From NCBI RefSeq assembly GCF_030819275.1, contig NZ_JAUTBL010000001.1, forward strand, positions 372,001 to 436,000: a stretch of 64,000 nt of DNA, given 5' to 3'. The position numbers and the translations under genes are program-made. The notes under the pieces are model-generated. The model searched no databases. It was not told the DNA's origin and worked only from the letters and a program-made list of their open reading frames with translations. Origin of the DNA: Agrobacterium larrymoorei (GTDB lineage Bacteria > Pseudomonadota > Alphaproteobacteria > Rhizobiales > Rhizobiaceae). Shown here piece after piece: positions 47,888-56,986 of this stretch. Within the stretch, counting starts at the first letter, position 1, and every line of letters begins with the position of its first letter.

Positions 47888-48292
47888 ATGAACCGCACCG
47901 TTCCCACACGTTCCATCGGCATCGCCGCTCTGGGCCTCGCAGCAATCGCACTTGCTGCATGCCAGCCGAAGCCTGAGGCGCCGCGGGTTGCCTCGCAGGC
48001 GGCCCTTCCGGTGATGGAGCGCATCGCCCTTGGCGCCAATGCCTGTTGGTTCAAGTCTAGCGATCCGGCCTTCAAGGCCTATCGCCTCGCGCCGGAACTC
48101 AACTCCTTCTCAGGCCGTCCGCGCATTCTGCTCGTCCCGCGCAACAGCCCGGAATCGCGCCCGATGCTGGTGGTCCAGGCCGAAGGCAATCCGGCCAATC
48201 TTCAGGCCTTCGGCCCCGTGATGAATGACGGTCACGCACCGCGCATTTCCGCCGACATCAAGCGCTGGGCCAATGGCGGCAAGGGCTGCTGA
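47888..48292 (+). CDS. Small lipoprotein of unknown function
   Basis: This 134-residue protein has a lipoprotein signal: a basic start, a hydrophobic stretch GIAALGLAAIALAA and a lipobox LAAC with the lipidated cysteine at C25. The mature part has two more cysteines (in NACWFKSSD and at the C-terminal GKGC) that could pair. I recognise no domain. It lies just after the purQ terminator and is not clearly linked to purine genes. Confidence 0.75.
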   Translation: MNRTVPTRSIGIAALGLAAIALAACQPKPEAPRVASQAALPVMERIALGANACWFKSSDPAFKAYRLAPELNSFSGRPRILLVPRNSPESRPMLVVQAEGNPANLQAFGPVMNDGHAPRISADIKRWANGGKGC

Positions 48293-48477
48293 CAGCCATC
48301 CACGTGACCGCGACGCGTCGCGGCCTCTTAAAAAGAGATCGCTGGAAGTTCTCGGAGCGCCTCCGTGGGTACCGTCAGCACGATCATGATCGCCGCAAAC
48401 GCGCGGACTTGCTTTTTGCCGTTTCTTGCCGCTATTAGCCAAAGCCATTAGCAATTGAATGAGATGGCAGACCCACC

Positions 48478-48975
48478 ATGTCCCTTCCCGATAAAGCCTT
48501 CCCAGTCTCCTGGGATCAGTTTCACCGCGATGCCCGCGCACTGGCATGGCGTCTTGCCGGCCTGAACAAGGAGTTCAAGGCTATTGTCTGTATCACCCGC
48601 GGCGGACTGGTACCGGCAGCCATCATCTCCCGCGAGCTCAACATCCGCCTGATCGACACGGTGTGCATCGCCACCCGTCACGATTACCTCAATCAGGGCG
48701 ATACCATTCTGCTGAAGGGCATCTCTCCTGAGCTGCTGGAGAAATCCGGTGAAGGCATTCTCGTCGTGGACGATCTGACCGATACCGGCAAAACCGCATT
48801 GGAAGTGCGCGAGATGCTGCCAAAGGCGCATTTTGCCTGCGTCTATGCCAAGCCGACCGGCGTTCCCACTATCGACACTTTCGTCACCGAAGTGAGCCAG
48901 GACACCTGGATCTACTTCCCATGGGACATGGGCTTCACCTATCAGGAGCCGATCGCCAAGGGCGCGCCCGGCTGA
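48478..48975 (+). CDS. gpt: Xanthine-guanine phosphoribosyltransferase
   Basis: This 165-residue type I phosphoribosyltransferase salvages xanthine and guanine. The PRPP-binding loop is [15 protein letters not shown], and the early [17 protein letters not shown] contacts pyrophosphate. The length and the C-terminal YFPWDMGF match Gpt. It complements the de novo purine genes just upstream. No strong ribosome site is visible. A GC hairpin CCGCGA/TCGCGG at 48308-48323 lies in its upstream gap. Confidence 0.93.
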   Translation: MSLPDKAFPVSWDQFHRDARALAWRLAGLNKEFKAIVCITRGGLVPAAIISRELNIRLIDTVCIATRHDYLNQGDTILLKGISPELLEKSGEGILVVDDLTDTGKTALEVREMLPKAHFACVYAKPTGVPTIDTFVTEVSQDTWIYFPWDMGFTYQEPIAKGAPG

Positions 48976-49085
48976 TCACCACGCATCCATCACGTCGCGC
49001 CAAGTCTTCTGAGGTTTGGCGCGACATGAGTCGATCTTGCTTTCCCAAATCGCATCTTGCTTCGAAGGCCTGCGAAATTGCACCC

Positions 49086-49553
49086 TCACGGCCCAGGCTC
49101 CAGCAGCACCGGCCCGCTGCCCTTATCTCCCAATATATCTGCAGGATTGCGCAACGGACACTCCTCCGTCGATAGACACCCACAGCCGATGCAGCCGGTC
49201 AGCTGATTGCGCAGCCGCGTGAGGCGCGCAATGCGGTCATCCAGTTCGGCCTGCCAATGGGTGGCAAGTCGCTGCCAGTCCTTAGCGGTCGGTGTTCGTC
49301 CATCCGGCAGGGTGTTCAAAGCCTGCTGAATTTCCTTGAGCGGAACGCCTGATCTCTGCGCGACCTTGATGATGGCAATGCGCCGCAGCACGTCGCGTCC
49401 GTAACGACGGTGATTGGAGCTGTTCCGCCAACCTTTGATCAGCCCTTCGGCCTCATAAAAATGAAGCGTCGAGACGGCAACCCCTGCCCGCTCGGCCACA
49501 TCACCGACAGAGAGATCGCGCACCAAAGGAATCCGCTGAAGTTTTTTCGTCAT
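49086..49553 (-). CDS. soxR: Redox-sensitive regulator SoxR
   Basis: This 155-residue MerR-family activator carries a [2Fe-2S] sensor. The N-terminal helix-turn-helix is LSVGDVAERAGVAVSTLHFYEAEGLI with NHRRYGRDVLRRI, and the coiled coil follows. The cluster ligands C121, C124, C126 and C132 show the SoxR spacing CX2CXCX5C. ATG 49553 is ten bases from an intact SoxR box, so the gene probably controls itself as well as the divergent FMN reductase. No soxS is expected outside enterobacteria. Confidence 0.95.
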   Translation of the reverse strand: MTKKLQRIPLVRDLSVGDVAERAGVAVSTLHFYEAEGLIKGWRNSSNHRRYGRDVLRRIAIIKVAQRSGVPLKEIQQALNTLPDGRTPTAKDWQRLATHWQAELDDRIARLTRLRNQLTGCIGCGCLSTEECPLRNPADILGDKGSGPVLLEPGP

Positions 49554-49562
49554 GCCTGTTGC

Positions 49563-49580
49563 CCTCAACCTTACTTGAGG
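49563..49580. promoter_or_regulatory. SoxR box
   Basis: CCTCAACCTTACTTGAGG is a perfect CCTCAA-N6-TTGAGG dyad, nearly identical to the E. coli soxS operator including the following GAATTA. On the + strand it lies between TTGCCC (49559-49564) and TACCAC (49584-49589), 19 bases apart, the stretched spacing used by MerR-type activators. Confidence 0.9.
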
Positions 49581-49618
49581 AATTACCACATGGAGGTCAA
49601 CGCTGAAAGGGGATATGC

Positions 49619-50194
49619 ATGACAGACAAAACGCTCTCGCTCCGCATTATTCTGGGCAGTGCCCGCGCCAACCGCTTTGCCGATATCGTCGCAGCCTGGG
49701 TGACGGAACGGCTGGCATCGATGCCTCATATCGCGGTGGAGGTTCTCGACCCTCGTGAACTCAAGCTGCCGCTCGGACATGATCCAGAGGCTGCCTCCGT
49801 CAAGGCATTGCGTGAGAGCCTCGATCGCGCCGATGCCTTCATTATCGTCACGCCGGAATATAATCGCAGCTACACGGGCGAACTGAAGACGCTGATCGAT
49901 TCCGCCTACGCCGAATGGAATGCAAAGCCGGTAGGCTTCATATCCTATGGCGGCATTTCCGGCGGTCTTAGCGCCGTCGAACATCTCCGAACCGTCTTTG
50001 CAGAAACCCATGCCGCGACGATGCGGGATGTCGTCAGCTTCTCCAATCCGTGGACGATGGTGGATGCGGGTGGCAAGCTGGCCGCCGGAAAAGACTCCGA
50101 GACAGCCTTCCAAACCATGATGGGTAGATTGGAATGGTGGGCCAATGCGCTGAAGCTCGGTCGCGCGGCCGTTCCCTACAGGAAGTCAGCATAA
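49619..50194 (+). CDS. NAD(P)H-dependent FMN reductase
   Basis: This 191-residue flavodoxin-fold reductase belongs to the ChrR/YieF/SsuE group. The FMN phosphate loop is LGSARANRFADIV, and TPEYNRSYTGELKTLID is the second flavin motif. GGGG six bases before the ATG supports the start. The divergent soxR and the intervening SoxR box make it a probable direct SoxR target, which fits a role in quinone or redox-cycling-drug defence. The true electron acceptor is unknown. Confidence 0.9.
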   Translation: MTDKTLSLRIILGSARANRFADIVAAWVTERLASMPHIAVEVLDPRELKLPLGHDPEAASVKALRESLDRADAFIIVTPEYNRSYTGELKTLIDSAYAEWNAKPVGFISYGGISGGLSAVEHLRTVFAETHAATMRDVVSFSNPWTMVDAGGKLAAGKDSETAFQTMMGRLEWWANALKLGRAAVPYRKSA

Positions 50195-50308
50195 TCGTGC
50201 GGCAACCCATCACGTTGAAGGCGAGGTTGCTTCCGGTGGGATCCCTCACCCCAATATGACGACCACGATCAGCGACGCAGGCACAGATGCATCAGCCCTC
50301 AGGATTGA

Positions 50309-50887
50309 TCAGCTATTCCATGCCCGAATAACCGGTTCCTCAATATCGTGTTCGTAGCCCAGCACGCTGACACTTGCCGTACCAAGGACAAAGCCTCGTC
50401 CGTATTCAGGCGGAAGCCCAAGCCACCGGGCTGCCAGCACCCGCAGGAAATGCGAACTTGAGAAGATCATGATGGTCTCCCCGCTGACCCGGATATCGTG
50501 GATGATGCGATCTGCTCGCGCGCCCACCTGTTCAACGCTTTCACCGCCGGGAGCACCATCACGAAAAAGCCGCCAGCCGGGTGCCGTCCGGTGGATCTCC
50601 TTCGTGGTGATGCCTTCATATTGTCCGTAGTCCCACTCGTTGAGGTCCGGCTTCACGGACATTCCGGAGGCAAATCCAGCAAGCTCGCATGTTCTGCGCG
50701 CGCGCAGAGAAGGGCTCGACCAGACCACATCCGTGGTGATCGCTTTCAGTCGCTCGGCGAGCAATCTTGCAGCATTTTCTCCGTTGGGCGTTAGATCGAT
50801 ATCCGACCTTCCCGTGTGACGACCGGACACCGACCAAGCCGTTTCGCCGTGTCGAACCAGAAAAATCTGTGGCAGCGATGTTTGCAT
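50309..50887 (-). CDS. Histidine phosphatase family protein
   Basis: This 192-residue phosphoglycerate-mutase-like phosphatase has the phospho-accepting site VRHGETAWS (R12, H13) near the N-terminus. Partner residues are WSSPSLRARRT, the acid at NEWDYGQYEG, and the second histidine in SSSHFLRVLAARWLGL. The family covers many phosphatases including sugar phosphatases; the substrate is not predictable. It stands alone. Confidence 0.88.
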   Translation of the reverse strand: MQTSLPQIFLVRHGETAWSVSGRHTGRSDIDLTPNGENAARLLAERLKAITTDVVWSSPSLRARRTCELAGFASGMSVKPDLNEWDYGQYEGITTKEIHRTAPGWRLFRDGAPGGESVEQVGARADRIIHDIRVSGETIMIFSSSHFLRVLAARWLGLPPEYGRGFVLGTASVSVLGYEHDIEEPVIRAWNS

Positions 50888-51240
50888 CGCGTATCCCTTC
50901 CGTGAATCGTGATCGGAGGTTAGATAAGCGCCGTCGTCGTTTCAAGATTTTGGTGTTCTGTTTCTCTTCTGGCGTGGGAGCCCGAACAAGAAACCCTTCC
51001 GGCTACCGCTATATCTTGTATCGAGGCACCTCCACGCGCCCCACGCATCGCAAACATTGTGGATAGGCATGACACTTGTTGCTTGTACGCAACAACGAGA
51101 AGTTCCCACAACGGCGCCATATCGCCCCCTCCGTAACGACAGGCAAGCTTCACGCAAGGGAAGAGGCGAGGGTTCGGTCTCCGCAAGTGCCTGATATTTA
51201 TGGAAGGTTTTTCTTTCCCCGTTTTCCACACCCTATCCCC

Positions 51241-51255
51241 ACCACATCTTGTGGT
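51241..51255. promoter_or_regulatory. Palindrome upstream of nrdJ
   Basis: ACCACA-TCT-TGTGGT, perfect six-base arms. It may be an operator of the nrdJ promoter; the arms resemble half-sites of NrdR boxes but the spacing is shorter. Confidence 0.4.
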
Positions 51256-51476
51256 AAATGAACCCTTACAAACTAGGCCTTGACGGAATCAGCACGTTTT
51301 CTAAAAGTAGCTCCATGTTGCGGCAGCAACGGAATCGGCAGTTTCATCTGTGGTTCTCTCCTGTATCTGTTCACGCGTTGTCTTGCGTTCCAACCACTAG
51401 GGGTGTGGAACGTAGGGTTGTGTCCGTCAGGGAGCTGTCAAAACGTGCGGCGGGGTATGGCGACAAGAAACTGTTA

Positions 51477-51492
51477 ATACTATATATAGTAT
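51477..51492. promoter_or_regulatory. NrdR-like box upstream of nrdJ
   Basis: ATACTATATATAGTAT is a perfect 16-base palindrome close to the NrdR consensus acaCwAtATaTwGtgt. NrdR represses ribonucleotide reductase genes in many bacteria. Usually two boxes occur about 31 bases apart; no clear partner is seen at that distance. Confidence 0.55.
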
Positions 51493-51643
51493 GCTTGCAG
51501 CCACGATAACCACGACATAAGGGAACGACATCCAAGGATGAACGTTTCCAACTCATCGGCAGACAACTGGCTGCGCATGGCCCATGCGAAGCCGGAACGA
51601 TATTTTGCGCCCGATTGGGCGCCAACGGACAAGGACACCAACG

Positions 51644-54600
51644 ATGCGCATCGAACGCCGCTTTACGAAGCCCGGCCAGTCGCCTTACGCGGAAATCGAA
51701 TTCCGCAAGGCAGTCAGCGAAATCAAGAATCCGGACGGTTCCATCGTGTTCCGCCTCGCGGATATTGATGTGCCGGCGCAGTTCAGCCAGGTGGCGACCG
51801 ACGTTCTGGCGCAGAAGTATTTCCGCAAGGCTGGCGTTCCGAAGGTTCTGAAGAAGGTTGAAGAGAACGACGTGCCGTCCTTCCTGTGGCGCTCCGTTGC
51901 CGATACGGCTGCCATGAAGGATCTGCCTGAGGCTGAGCGTTACGGTTCGGAAATCGACGCGCGTCAGGTTTTCGATCGCCTCGCCGGCACCTGGGCCTAT
52001 TGGGGCTGGAAGGGCAAGTATTTCTCGTCCGAAGAAGATGCTCTCGCCTTCCGCGATGAGCTCGCCTACATGCTCGCCACCCAGCGCGTCGCGCCGAACT
52101 CGCCGCAGTGGTTCAACACCGGCCTGCACTGGGCCTATGGTATCGATGGTCCGGGCCAGGGCCACTTCTATGTCGACCCCTTCACCGGTAAGCTGACCAA
52201 GTCCAAGTCCGCTTACGAGCATCCGCAGCCGCATGCCTGCTTCATCCAGTCCGTTGAAGACGATCTCGTCAATGAAGGTGGCATCATGGACCTTTGGGTT
52301 CGTGAAGCGCGCCTCTTCAAGTACGGCTCCGGTACCGGCTCCAACTTCTCCTATCTGCGTGGCGAAGGCGAGAAGCTTTCCGGCGGCGGCAAGTCCTCCG
52401 GCCTGATGAGCTTCCTCAAGATCGGTGACCGCGCAGCCGGCGCCATCAAGTCCGGCGGCACCACCCGCCGTGCAGCCAAGATGGTCGTCGTCGATGCCGA
52501 TCACCCCGATATCGAAGCCTATATCGACTGGAAGGTGAACGAAGAGCAGAAGGTTGCTGCCCTCGTCACCGGCTCCAAGATCGTCGCCAAGCACCTCAAG
52601 GCCATCATGAAGGCCTGCATCAACTGCGAAGGCGATAACGGCGATTGCTTCGATCCCGCCAAGAACCCTGCCCTGAAGCGCGAAATCCGCGCTGCCAAGA
52701 AGGATCAGGTTCCGGAAAACTACATCAAGCGCGTCATCCAGTTCGCCCAGCAGGGCTATAAGGATATCGAGTTCAAGACCTATGATACGGACTGGGATTC
52801 GGAAGCCTACCTCACCGTTTCCGGCCAGAACTCCAACAACTCCGTCTCGTTGAAGGACGATTTCCTGCGCGCAGTTGAAAGCGATGGCGACTGGAACCTC
52901 ACCGCCCGCCGCGACGGCAGGGTGATGAAGACGCTGAAGGCACGCGACCTGTGGGAAAAGATTTCGCATGCCGCCTGGGCCTCTGCCGATCCGGGCCTGC
53001 ACTTCAACACCACCATGAACGACTGGCACACCTCGCCAGCCGCCGGTTCCATCCGCGCATCCAACCCATGCTCGGAATACATGTTCCTGGATGATACGGC
53101 CTGCAACCTTGCTTCGCTGAACCTCCTCCAGTTCAAGGACGCGGCGACCAAGAAGATCAACATTGCCGATTACGAACATGCGGTTCGCCTGTGGACCGTC
53201 GTTCTCGAAGTCTCGGTGATGATGGCGCAGTTCCCATCGCGTCAGATCGCAGAGCGCTCTTACGAATACCGCACGCTCGGCCTCGGCTACGCCAATATTG
53301 GCGGCCTGCTGATGTCGTCCGGCATTCCTTATGACAGCGATGAAGGCCGCGCGATTGCCGGTGCCCTGACCGCAATCATGACCGGCGTCTCCTACGCAAC
53401 GTCGGCTGAAATGGCTGGTGAGCTCGGTCCTTTCTCGGGCTTTGCGCCGAACCGTGACAACATGCTGCGCGTTATCCGCAACCATCGCCGTGCGGCCCAG
53501 GGCCTCGCCTATGGTTACGAAGGCCTGTCGGTAAATCCGGTTCCGCTCATCCATGCCGATTGCACCGATCCGGAGCTGATCAAGCATGCGGTTGCGGCCT
53601 GGGACAAGGCGCTGGAACTTGGCGAGCAGAATGGTTACCGCAACGCCCAGACCACCGTTATCGCGCCGACCGGCACGATCGGCCTCGTCATGGATTGCGA
53701 CACCACCGGCATCGAGCCCGACTTCGCGCTGGTGAAGTTCAAGAAGCTTGCCGGCGGCGGCTACTTCAAGATCATCAACCGTGCGGTTCCGGAATCGCTG
53801 CGTTCGCTCGGCTACTCCGAAAGCCAGATCGCCGAGATCGAAGCATACGCTGTCGGCCACGGTAACCTGAACCAGGCACCTGGCATCAACCCCGGCTCGC
53901 TGAAGGCCAAGGGCTTCACCGATGAGAAGATCGAAGCCGTCAATGGCGCGCTGAAGAGCGCCTTCGACATCAAGTTCGTCTTCAACCAGTGGACGCTCGG
54001 CGCGGACTTCCTGAAGGACACGCTGAAGGTTTCCGACGAGCAGCTTTCCGACATCAGTTTCAACCTCTTGGAGCATCTCGGCTTCTCGAAGAAGGACATC
54101 GAAGCGGCAAATGTTCACGTCTGCGGTGCGATGACGCTGGAAGGCGCGCCGTTCCTCAAGGACGAGCATCTGTCCGTCTTCGATTGCGCCAACCCCTGCG
54201 GCAAGATCGGCAAGCGTTATCTCTCGGTCGAATCCCACATCCGCATGATGGCGGCTGCACAGCCCTTCATTTCGGGTGCGATCTCCAAGACGATCAACAT
54301 GCCGAATGATGCGACGGTGGAAGATTGCGGCGCAGCCTACATGCTGTCCTGGAAGCTGGCGCTGAAGGCCAACGCCCTTTACCGCGATGGCTCCAAGCTT
54401 TCCCAGCCGCTGAACGCCTCGCTGGTCGAAGATGAGGATGACGAGGACGCCATGGAAGAGCTGCTGGCTCAGCCGCAGGCAGCCCAGGCCGTCACCATCA
54501 CCGAAAAGATCGTCGAGCGCATCATCGAGCGCGTCGTTCGCAGCCAGGAAAAGCTGCCAACCCGCCGCAAGGGCTACACCCAGAAGGCAAAGATCGGTGG

Positions 54601-55447
54601 TCACACCATCTTCCTGCGCACCGGCGAATATGACGACGGCCGTCTTGGCGAAATCTTCCTTGATATGAACAAGGAAGGCTCGGCACTGCGCGCCTTCATC
54701 AACAACTTCGCGATTTCCGTGTCGCTCGGCCTGCAATATGGCGTGCCGCTGGAAGAATATGTCGACGCCTTCACCTTCACCAAGTTCGAGCCTGCTGGCA
54801 TGGTGACGGGCAATGACGCTATCAAGAACGCCACGTCGATCCTCGACTACGTGTTCCGCGAACTCGCCATCTCCTATCTCGGCCGCCACGACCTGGCGCA
54901 TGTCGATACGTCGGACTTCTCCAACACCGCACTCGGTCGCGGCGTGTCCGAAGGCAAGGCAGATGTCGTCTCCAAGGGCCTGACCCGCGGCTACAAGCCA
55001 ACGCTCGTCTCCAACAATGGAAGCGAACGCGCCTCGGCGGAAATCAAGGGTTCGGCAACCGCAGCCCCTGCCCGCGCATCAGCCAATGTGACAGCCATTT
55101 CCGGCAATACGGCCCGCAAGCTGGAGGCAACCGTTTCAGTCGCCACTTCGGACGTCGTCGCCTTCAAGCGCGACTATGAAGAACGCGCCCGCGAACTGGC
55201 CGAAGAGATTGCAGAAGAAGTGGTCGAAACCGAACAGAGCGCCACCGGTCTCTTCTCGGACAAGGCCGCAACGGATGCTGCCTCTGCTAAGGCCGACGCC
55301 AAGAAGGTTGAAAACGAACGCCGCATGCGATCGATTGCCCAAGGTTATACGGGCAACATGTGCTCCGAGTGCCAGAACTTCACGATGGTCCGGAATGGGA
55401 CTTGCGAGAAGTGCGACACGTGCGGCGCGACGAGCGGTTGCTCATAA
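51644..55447 (+). CDS. nrdJ: B12-dependent class II ribonucleotide reductase
   Basis: This 1267-residue adenosylcobalamin-dependent reductase makes deoxynucleotides with or without oxygen. Core motifs are [23 protein letters not shown] with C199, [21 protein letters not shown] (radical-site Cys/Glu), and [21 protein letters not shown]. The final 30 residues carry a cysteine cluster ([16 protein letters not shown]-terminal GCS) used for re-reduction or zinc binding. The ATG at 51644 has AAGGA eight bases upstream. Strong codon bias suggests high expression. The gene ends at a strong terminator. Confidence 0.96.
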   Translation: MRIERRFTKPGQSPYAEIEFRKAVSEIKNPDGSIVFRLADIDVPAQFSQVATDVLAQKYFRKAGVPKVLKKVEENDVPSFLWRSVADTAAMKDLPEAERYGSEIDARQVFDRLAGTWAYWGWKGKYFSSEEDALAFRDELAYMLATQRVAPNSPQWFNTGLHWAYGIDGPGQGHFYVDPFTGKLTKSKSAYEHPQPHACFIQSVEDDLVNEGGIMDLWVREARLFKYGSGTGSNFSYLRGEGEKLSGGGKSSGLMSFLKIGDRAAGAIKSGGTTRRAAKMVVVDADHPDIEAYIDWKVNEEQKVAALVTGSKIVAKHLKAIMKACINCEGDNGDCFDPAKNPALKREIRAAKKDQVPENYIKRVIQFAQQGYKDIEFKTYDTDWDSEAYLTVSGQNSNNSVSLKDDFLRAVESDGDWNLTARRDGRVMKTLKARDLWEKISHAAWASADPGLHFNTTMNDWHTSPAAGSIRASNPCSEYMFLDDTACNLASLNLLQFKDAATKKINIADYEHAVRLWTVVLEVSVMMAQFPSRQIAERSYEYRTLGLGYANIGGLLMSSGIPYDSDEGRAIAGALTAIMTGVSYATSAEMAGELGPFSGFAPNRDNMLRVIRNHRRAAQGLAYGYEGLSVNPVPLIHADCTDPELIKHAVAAWDKALELGEQNGYRNAQTTVIAPTGTIGLVMDCDTTGIEPDFALVKFKKLAGGGYFKIINRAVPESLRSLGYSESQIAEIEAYAVGHGNLNQAPGINPGSLKAKGFTDEKIEAVNGALKSAFDIKFVFNQWTLGADFLKDTLKVSDEQLSDISFNLLEHLGFSKKDIEAANVHVCGAMTLEGAPFLKDEHLSVFDCANPCGKIGKRYLSVESHIRMMAAAQPFISGAISKTINMPNDATVEDCGAAYMLSWKLALKANALYRDGSKLSQPLNASLVEDEDDEDAMEELLAQPQAAQAVTITEKIVERIIERVVRSQEKLPTRRKGYTQKAKIGGHTIFLRTGEYDDGRLGEIFLDMNKEGSALRAFINNFAISVSLGLQYGVPLEEYVDAFTFTKFEPAGMVTGNDAIKNATSILDYVFRELAISYLGRHDLAHVDTSDFSNTALGRGVSEGKADVVSKGLTRGYKPTLVSNNGSERASAEIKGSATAAPARASANVTAISGNTARKLEATVSVATSDVVAFKRDYEERARELAEEIAEEVVETEQSATGLFSDKAATDAASAKADAKKVENERRMRSIAQGYTGNMCSECQNFTMVRNGTCEKCDTCGATSGCS

Positions 55448-55488
55448 GTAAAAATCGCATTACTGCAGTAAAAAAATAGGAATCTCAG

Positions 55489-55528
55489 AAGCAATCTCTC
55501 CAAGAAGGAGGGATTGCTTTATTTTTTT
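55489..55528 (+). terminator. Strong intrinsic terminator of nrdJ
   Basis: A thirteen-pair stem (AAGCAATC plus TCTCC on the left, GGAGG plus GATTGCTT on the right, one wobble pair) with an AAGAA loop, then TTATTTTTTT. It marks the left edge of the AT-rich stretch. Confidence 0.93.
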
Positions 55529-55705
55529 AGATAAAAATTTCTTAGCACTTCTAAAATTTGAAGTTGACACTTCATCTAAACGTGCGTAAAAGACACATAA
55601 ATTTCAATTATCGAAGCTATATTAGATATTTACTTCGGCGCGACGCCTCTGTATTTATATTCTGGTGATTCGCAATTGTGCGATCGGTAACCAGGTGAGG
55701 CTTCA

Positions 55706-55876
55706 ATGGCAACAAATCCCCCGAAAGGTGACGGACACCGCAACGGAGCAGTCCGCGACAGAACCCAGGTACGCAATCCTAAGACAGACACTTGGACCAA
55801 GCGTGGACCAGATGGACGGTTTATGGATGGGAAAAAAGACGGAACACCATTCAAAGGCGTTCGAAAGGAACACTAA
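55706..55876 (+). CDS. Small basic conserved protein, 56 aa
   Basis: The product reads MATNPPKGDGHRNGAVRDRT through PDGRFMDGKKDGTPF to a KGVRKEH end. It is short, highly charged and Gly-rich, with no membrane segment. I recognise the wording as a widespread small hypothetical protein (NPPKGDGHR at the start, GRFMD and PFKGVRKE at the end) but know no function. GTGAGG lies six to seven bases before the ATG. It lies in the AT-rich stretch after nrdJ, and its stop overlaps the next start (TAATG). Confidence 0.75.
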   Translation: MATNPPKGDGHRNGAVRDRTQVRNPKTDTWTKRGPDGRFMDGKKDGTPFKGVRKEH

Positions 55877-56010
55877 TGTTCCGCTGTGTCGTGACCAAGC
55901 GCCAACTCAATCACGACACGCCGCGAAAGCCTAAGCGACGCGGGGCAGAGAGACTTAGTCCCTATACCAGCATCTCAAATTATAGGAATCTGAGTATCGA
56001 AGTCGAGTAG
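55876..56010 (+). CDS. Possible coupled small protein, 44 aa
   Basis: An ATG that shares the last base of the preceding stop (TAATG) opens 44 codons, starting MFRCVVTKRQLNHDTPRKPK and ending SIEVE. It is basic in the middle and matches no known family. The only support is the overlap and position between two likelier genes; it could be chance. Confidence 0.35.
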   Translation: MFRCVVTKRQLNHDTPRKPKRRGAERLSPYTSISNYRNLSIEVE

Positions 56011-56040
56011 CTGGGCACCTTTGTTTGATGGAGTGTCTAA

Positions 56041-56715
56041 TTGGCATCAATACCAACTTTCGGGTTCTCTGCTTTCTTGCGAGTGATCTGCTTGAACGAG
56101 AAACCCCAAAAAACTGCGATTTTTAATCGACATTCGCCAGCTGAAGATGGCGGCTACGATTATCATCGGAAATTGAAGTCTTCAATCCAGAGCCTAGCTT
56201 CTGGTTCACGAAGTTTGAGAGAGGTGCTAAAGGAGATCGCGCTTATAAAAAGCCCTTCTGAACGGCGCTCAACTAAACAGGGAGTGGTAAAATTCCTGAG
56301 GTGGCTTAGCCGTAATGGCAGCACCGTAACTTTCTGCGAGCCTATAGTCTTCGATAGCCCACTCGGGCTCTTTAAAGTGCGCTTCGAAGCTAATTGTGTA
56401 GTTGAGATAAACGGTCGACGAACTGCACTTCATGTTTGGAACACTCAGCAACCGAAACTCCGAGAGCGAGAAGTTATTGCTGCTCTCACGATGGTGCAGC
56501 GAGTTACTAGCCGCGAAGCTGACTTGGTCGATGACTTTGCGGTACTTTCTTTGAGAGACGGCCATCTCTATAAATGGTCCGACGACCCCTCCGCCTATAA
56601 GAAATTCGCGGACTCGATTCTAGTTCAGTTAGACCGTTTGTGTTCTCTTGCGCGTGCGGAATATGGGCTCCCTCAGATTAAACAGGGTCCTGACCCAGCT
56701 CATCCTTATGCCTAA
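56041..56715 (+). CDS. Orphan protein of unknown function, 224 aa
   Basis: I do not recognise this protein. The N-terminal 30 residues are mildly hydrophobic; a basic, helix-rich region with KLKSSIQSLASGSRSLREVLKEIAL follows, then a probable beta segment (PIVFDSPLGLFKVRFEANCVVEINGRRTALHVW), and a C-terminal helical part ending DPAHPYA. The start is TTG at 56041 with GGAG seven bases upstream. Base composition is clearly more AT-rich than the neighbours, with rare codons such as ATA, AGA and TTA in use, which suggests recent transfer. A strong hairpin terminator downstream supports expression. Confidence 0.65.
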   Translation: MASIPTFGFSAFLRVICLNEKPQKTAIFNRHSPAEDGGYDYHRKLKSSIQSLASGSRSLREVLKEIALIKSPSERRSTKQGVVKFLRWLSRNGSTVTFCEPIVFDSPLGLFKVRFEANCVVEINGRRTALHVWNTQQPKLREREVIAALTMVQRVTSREADLVDDFAVLSLRDGHLYKWSDDPSAYKKFADSILVQLDRLCSLARAEYGLPQIKQGPDPAHPYA

Positions 56716-56771
56716 TCTCGACAACTATCCGTGCTGCCAGCTTTGAGAACTTTAGCTGCATCACATACTTC

Positions 56772-56814
56772 AAAGCATGATTCTCGAGCATTCCTCGATA
56801 ATCATGCTTTTATC
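56772..56814 (+). terminator. Terminator after the orphan gene
   Basis: Eleven-base arms AAAGCATGATT (56772-56782) and AATCATGCTTT (56800-56810), then TATC. The loop itself holds a TCGA...TCGA mini-stem. Confidence 0.8.
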
Positions 56815-56934
56815 TAGTGTCTTTGCTTTAGCCCGGCTACGCGACGTACACGCGCCCGCCTCCTCAAGAAATTTTCATAGATATGCCCACCTAAAGTTCT
56901 CGCCTGTCAGCGGCGACAGGAAGATGATTGGTAC

Positions 56935-56962
56935 AAAAAAAGGCCCGCCTAAGCGGACCTTT
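56935..56962 (-). terminator. Terminator of the Arg/Asp-rich exported protein gene
   Basis: Arms AAAGGCCCGC (56939-56948) and GCGGACCTTT (56953-56962) pair with one mismatch and read into seven T on the minus strand, 25 bases past the stop. Confidence 0.82.
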
Positions 56963-56986
56963 CTCAACTCTTCCGAAAACCTACAA

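Larger units (their letters stand above)
50888..51643. other. Long leader/promoter region of nrdJ
   Basis: About 750 bases with no convincing gene. It holds two palindromes listed separately, a TTGTTGC / GCAACAA hairpin near 51077-51095, and two near-consensus DnaA boxes, TGTGGATAG (51058-51066) and TTTTCCACA (51222-51230). I looked for a cobalamin riboswitch, expected for a B12-dependent enzyme, and found no B12-box wording. A 76-codon frame at 51538 overlaps the nrdJ start out of frame and looks spurious. Confidence 0.5.

Noticed and set aside
50888-51643. Cobalamin riboswitch before nrdJ
   Set aside because: Expected on biological grounds, but no B12-box wording or convincing multi-stem layout was found by eye. 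A covariance scan with the cobalamin model would decide.
51538-51768. 76-codon frame overlapping the start of nrdJ
   Set aside because: It has an acceptable AAGG site, but the translation loses any pattern after entering nrdJ; a leader peptide is possible but unsupported.
51371-54901. 1176-codon open frame on the minus strand
   Set aside because: It is exactly antisense to nrdJ, whose strong codon bias leaves the opposite strand free of stops. The translation has no domain sense and nrdJ is unmistakable.
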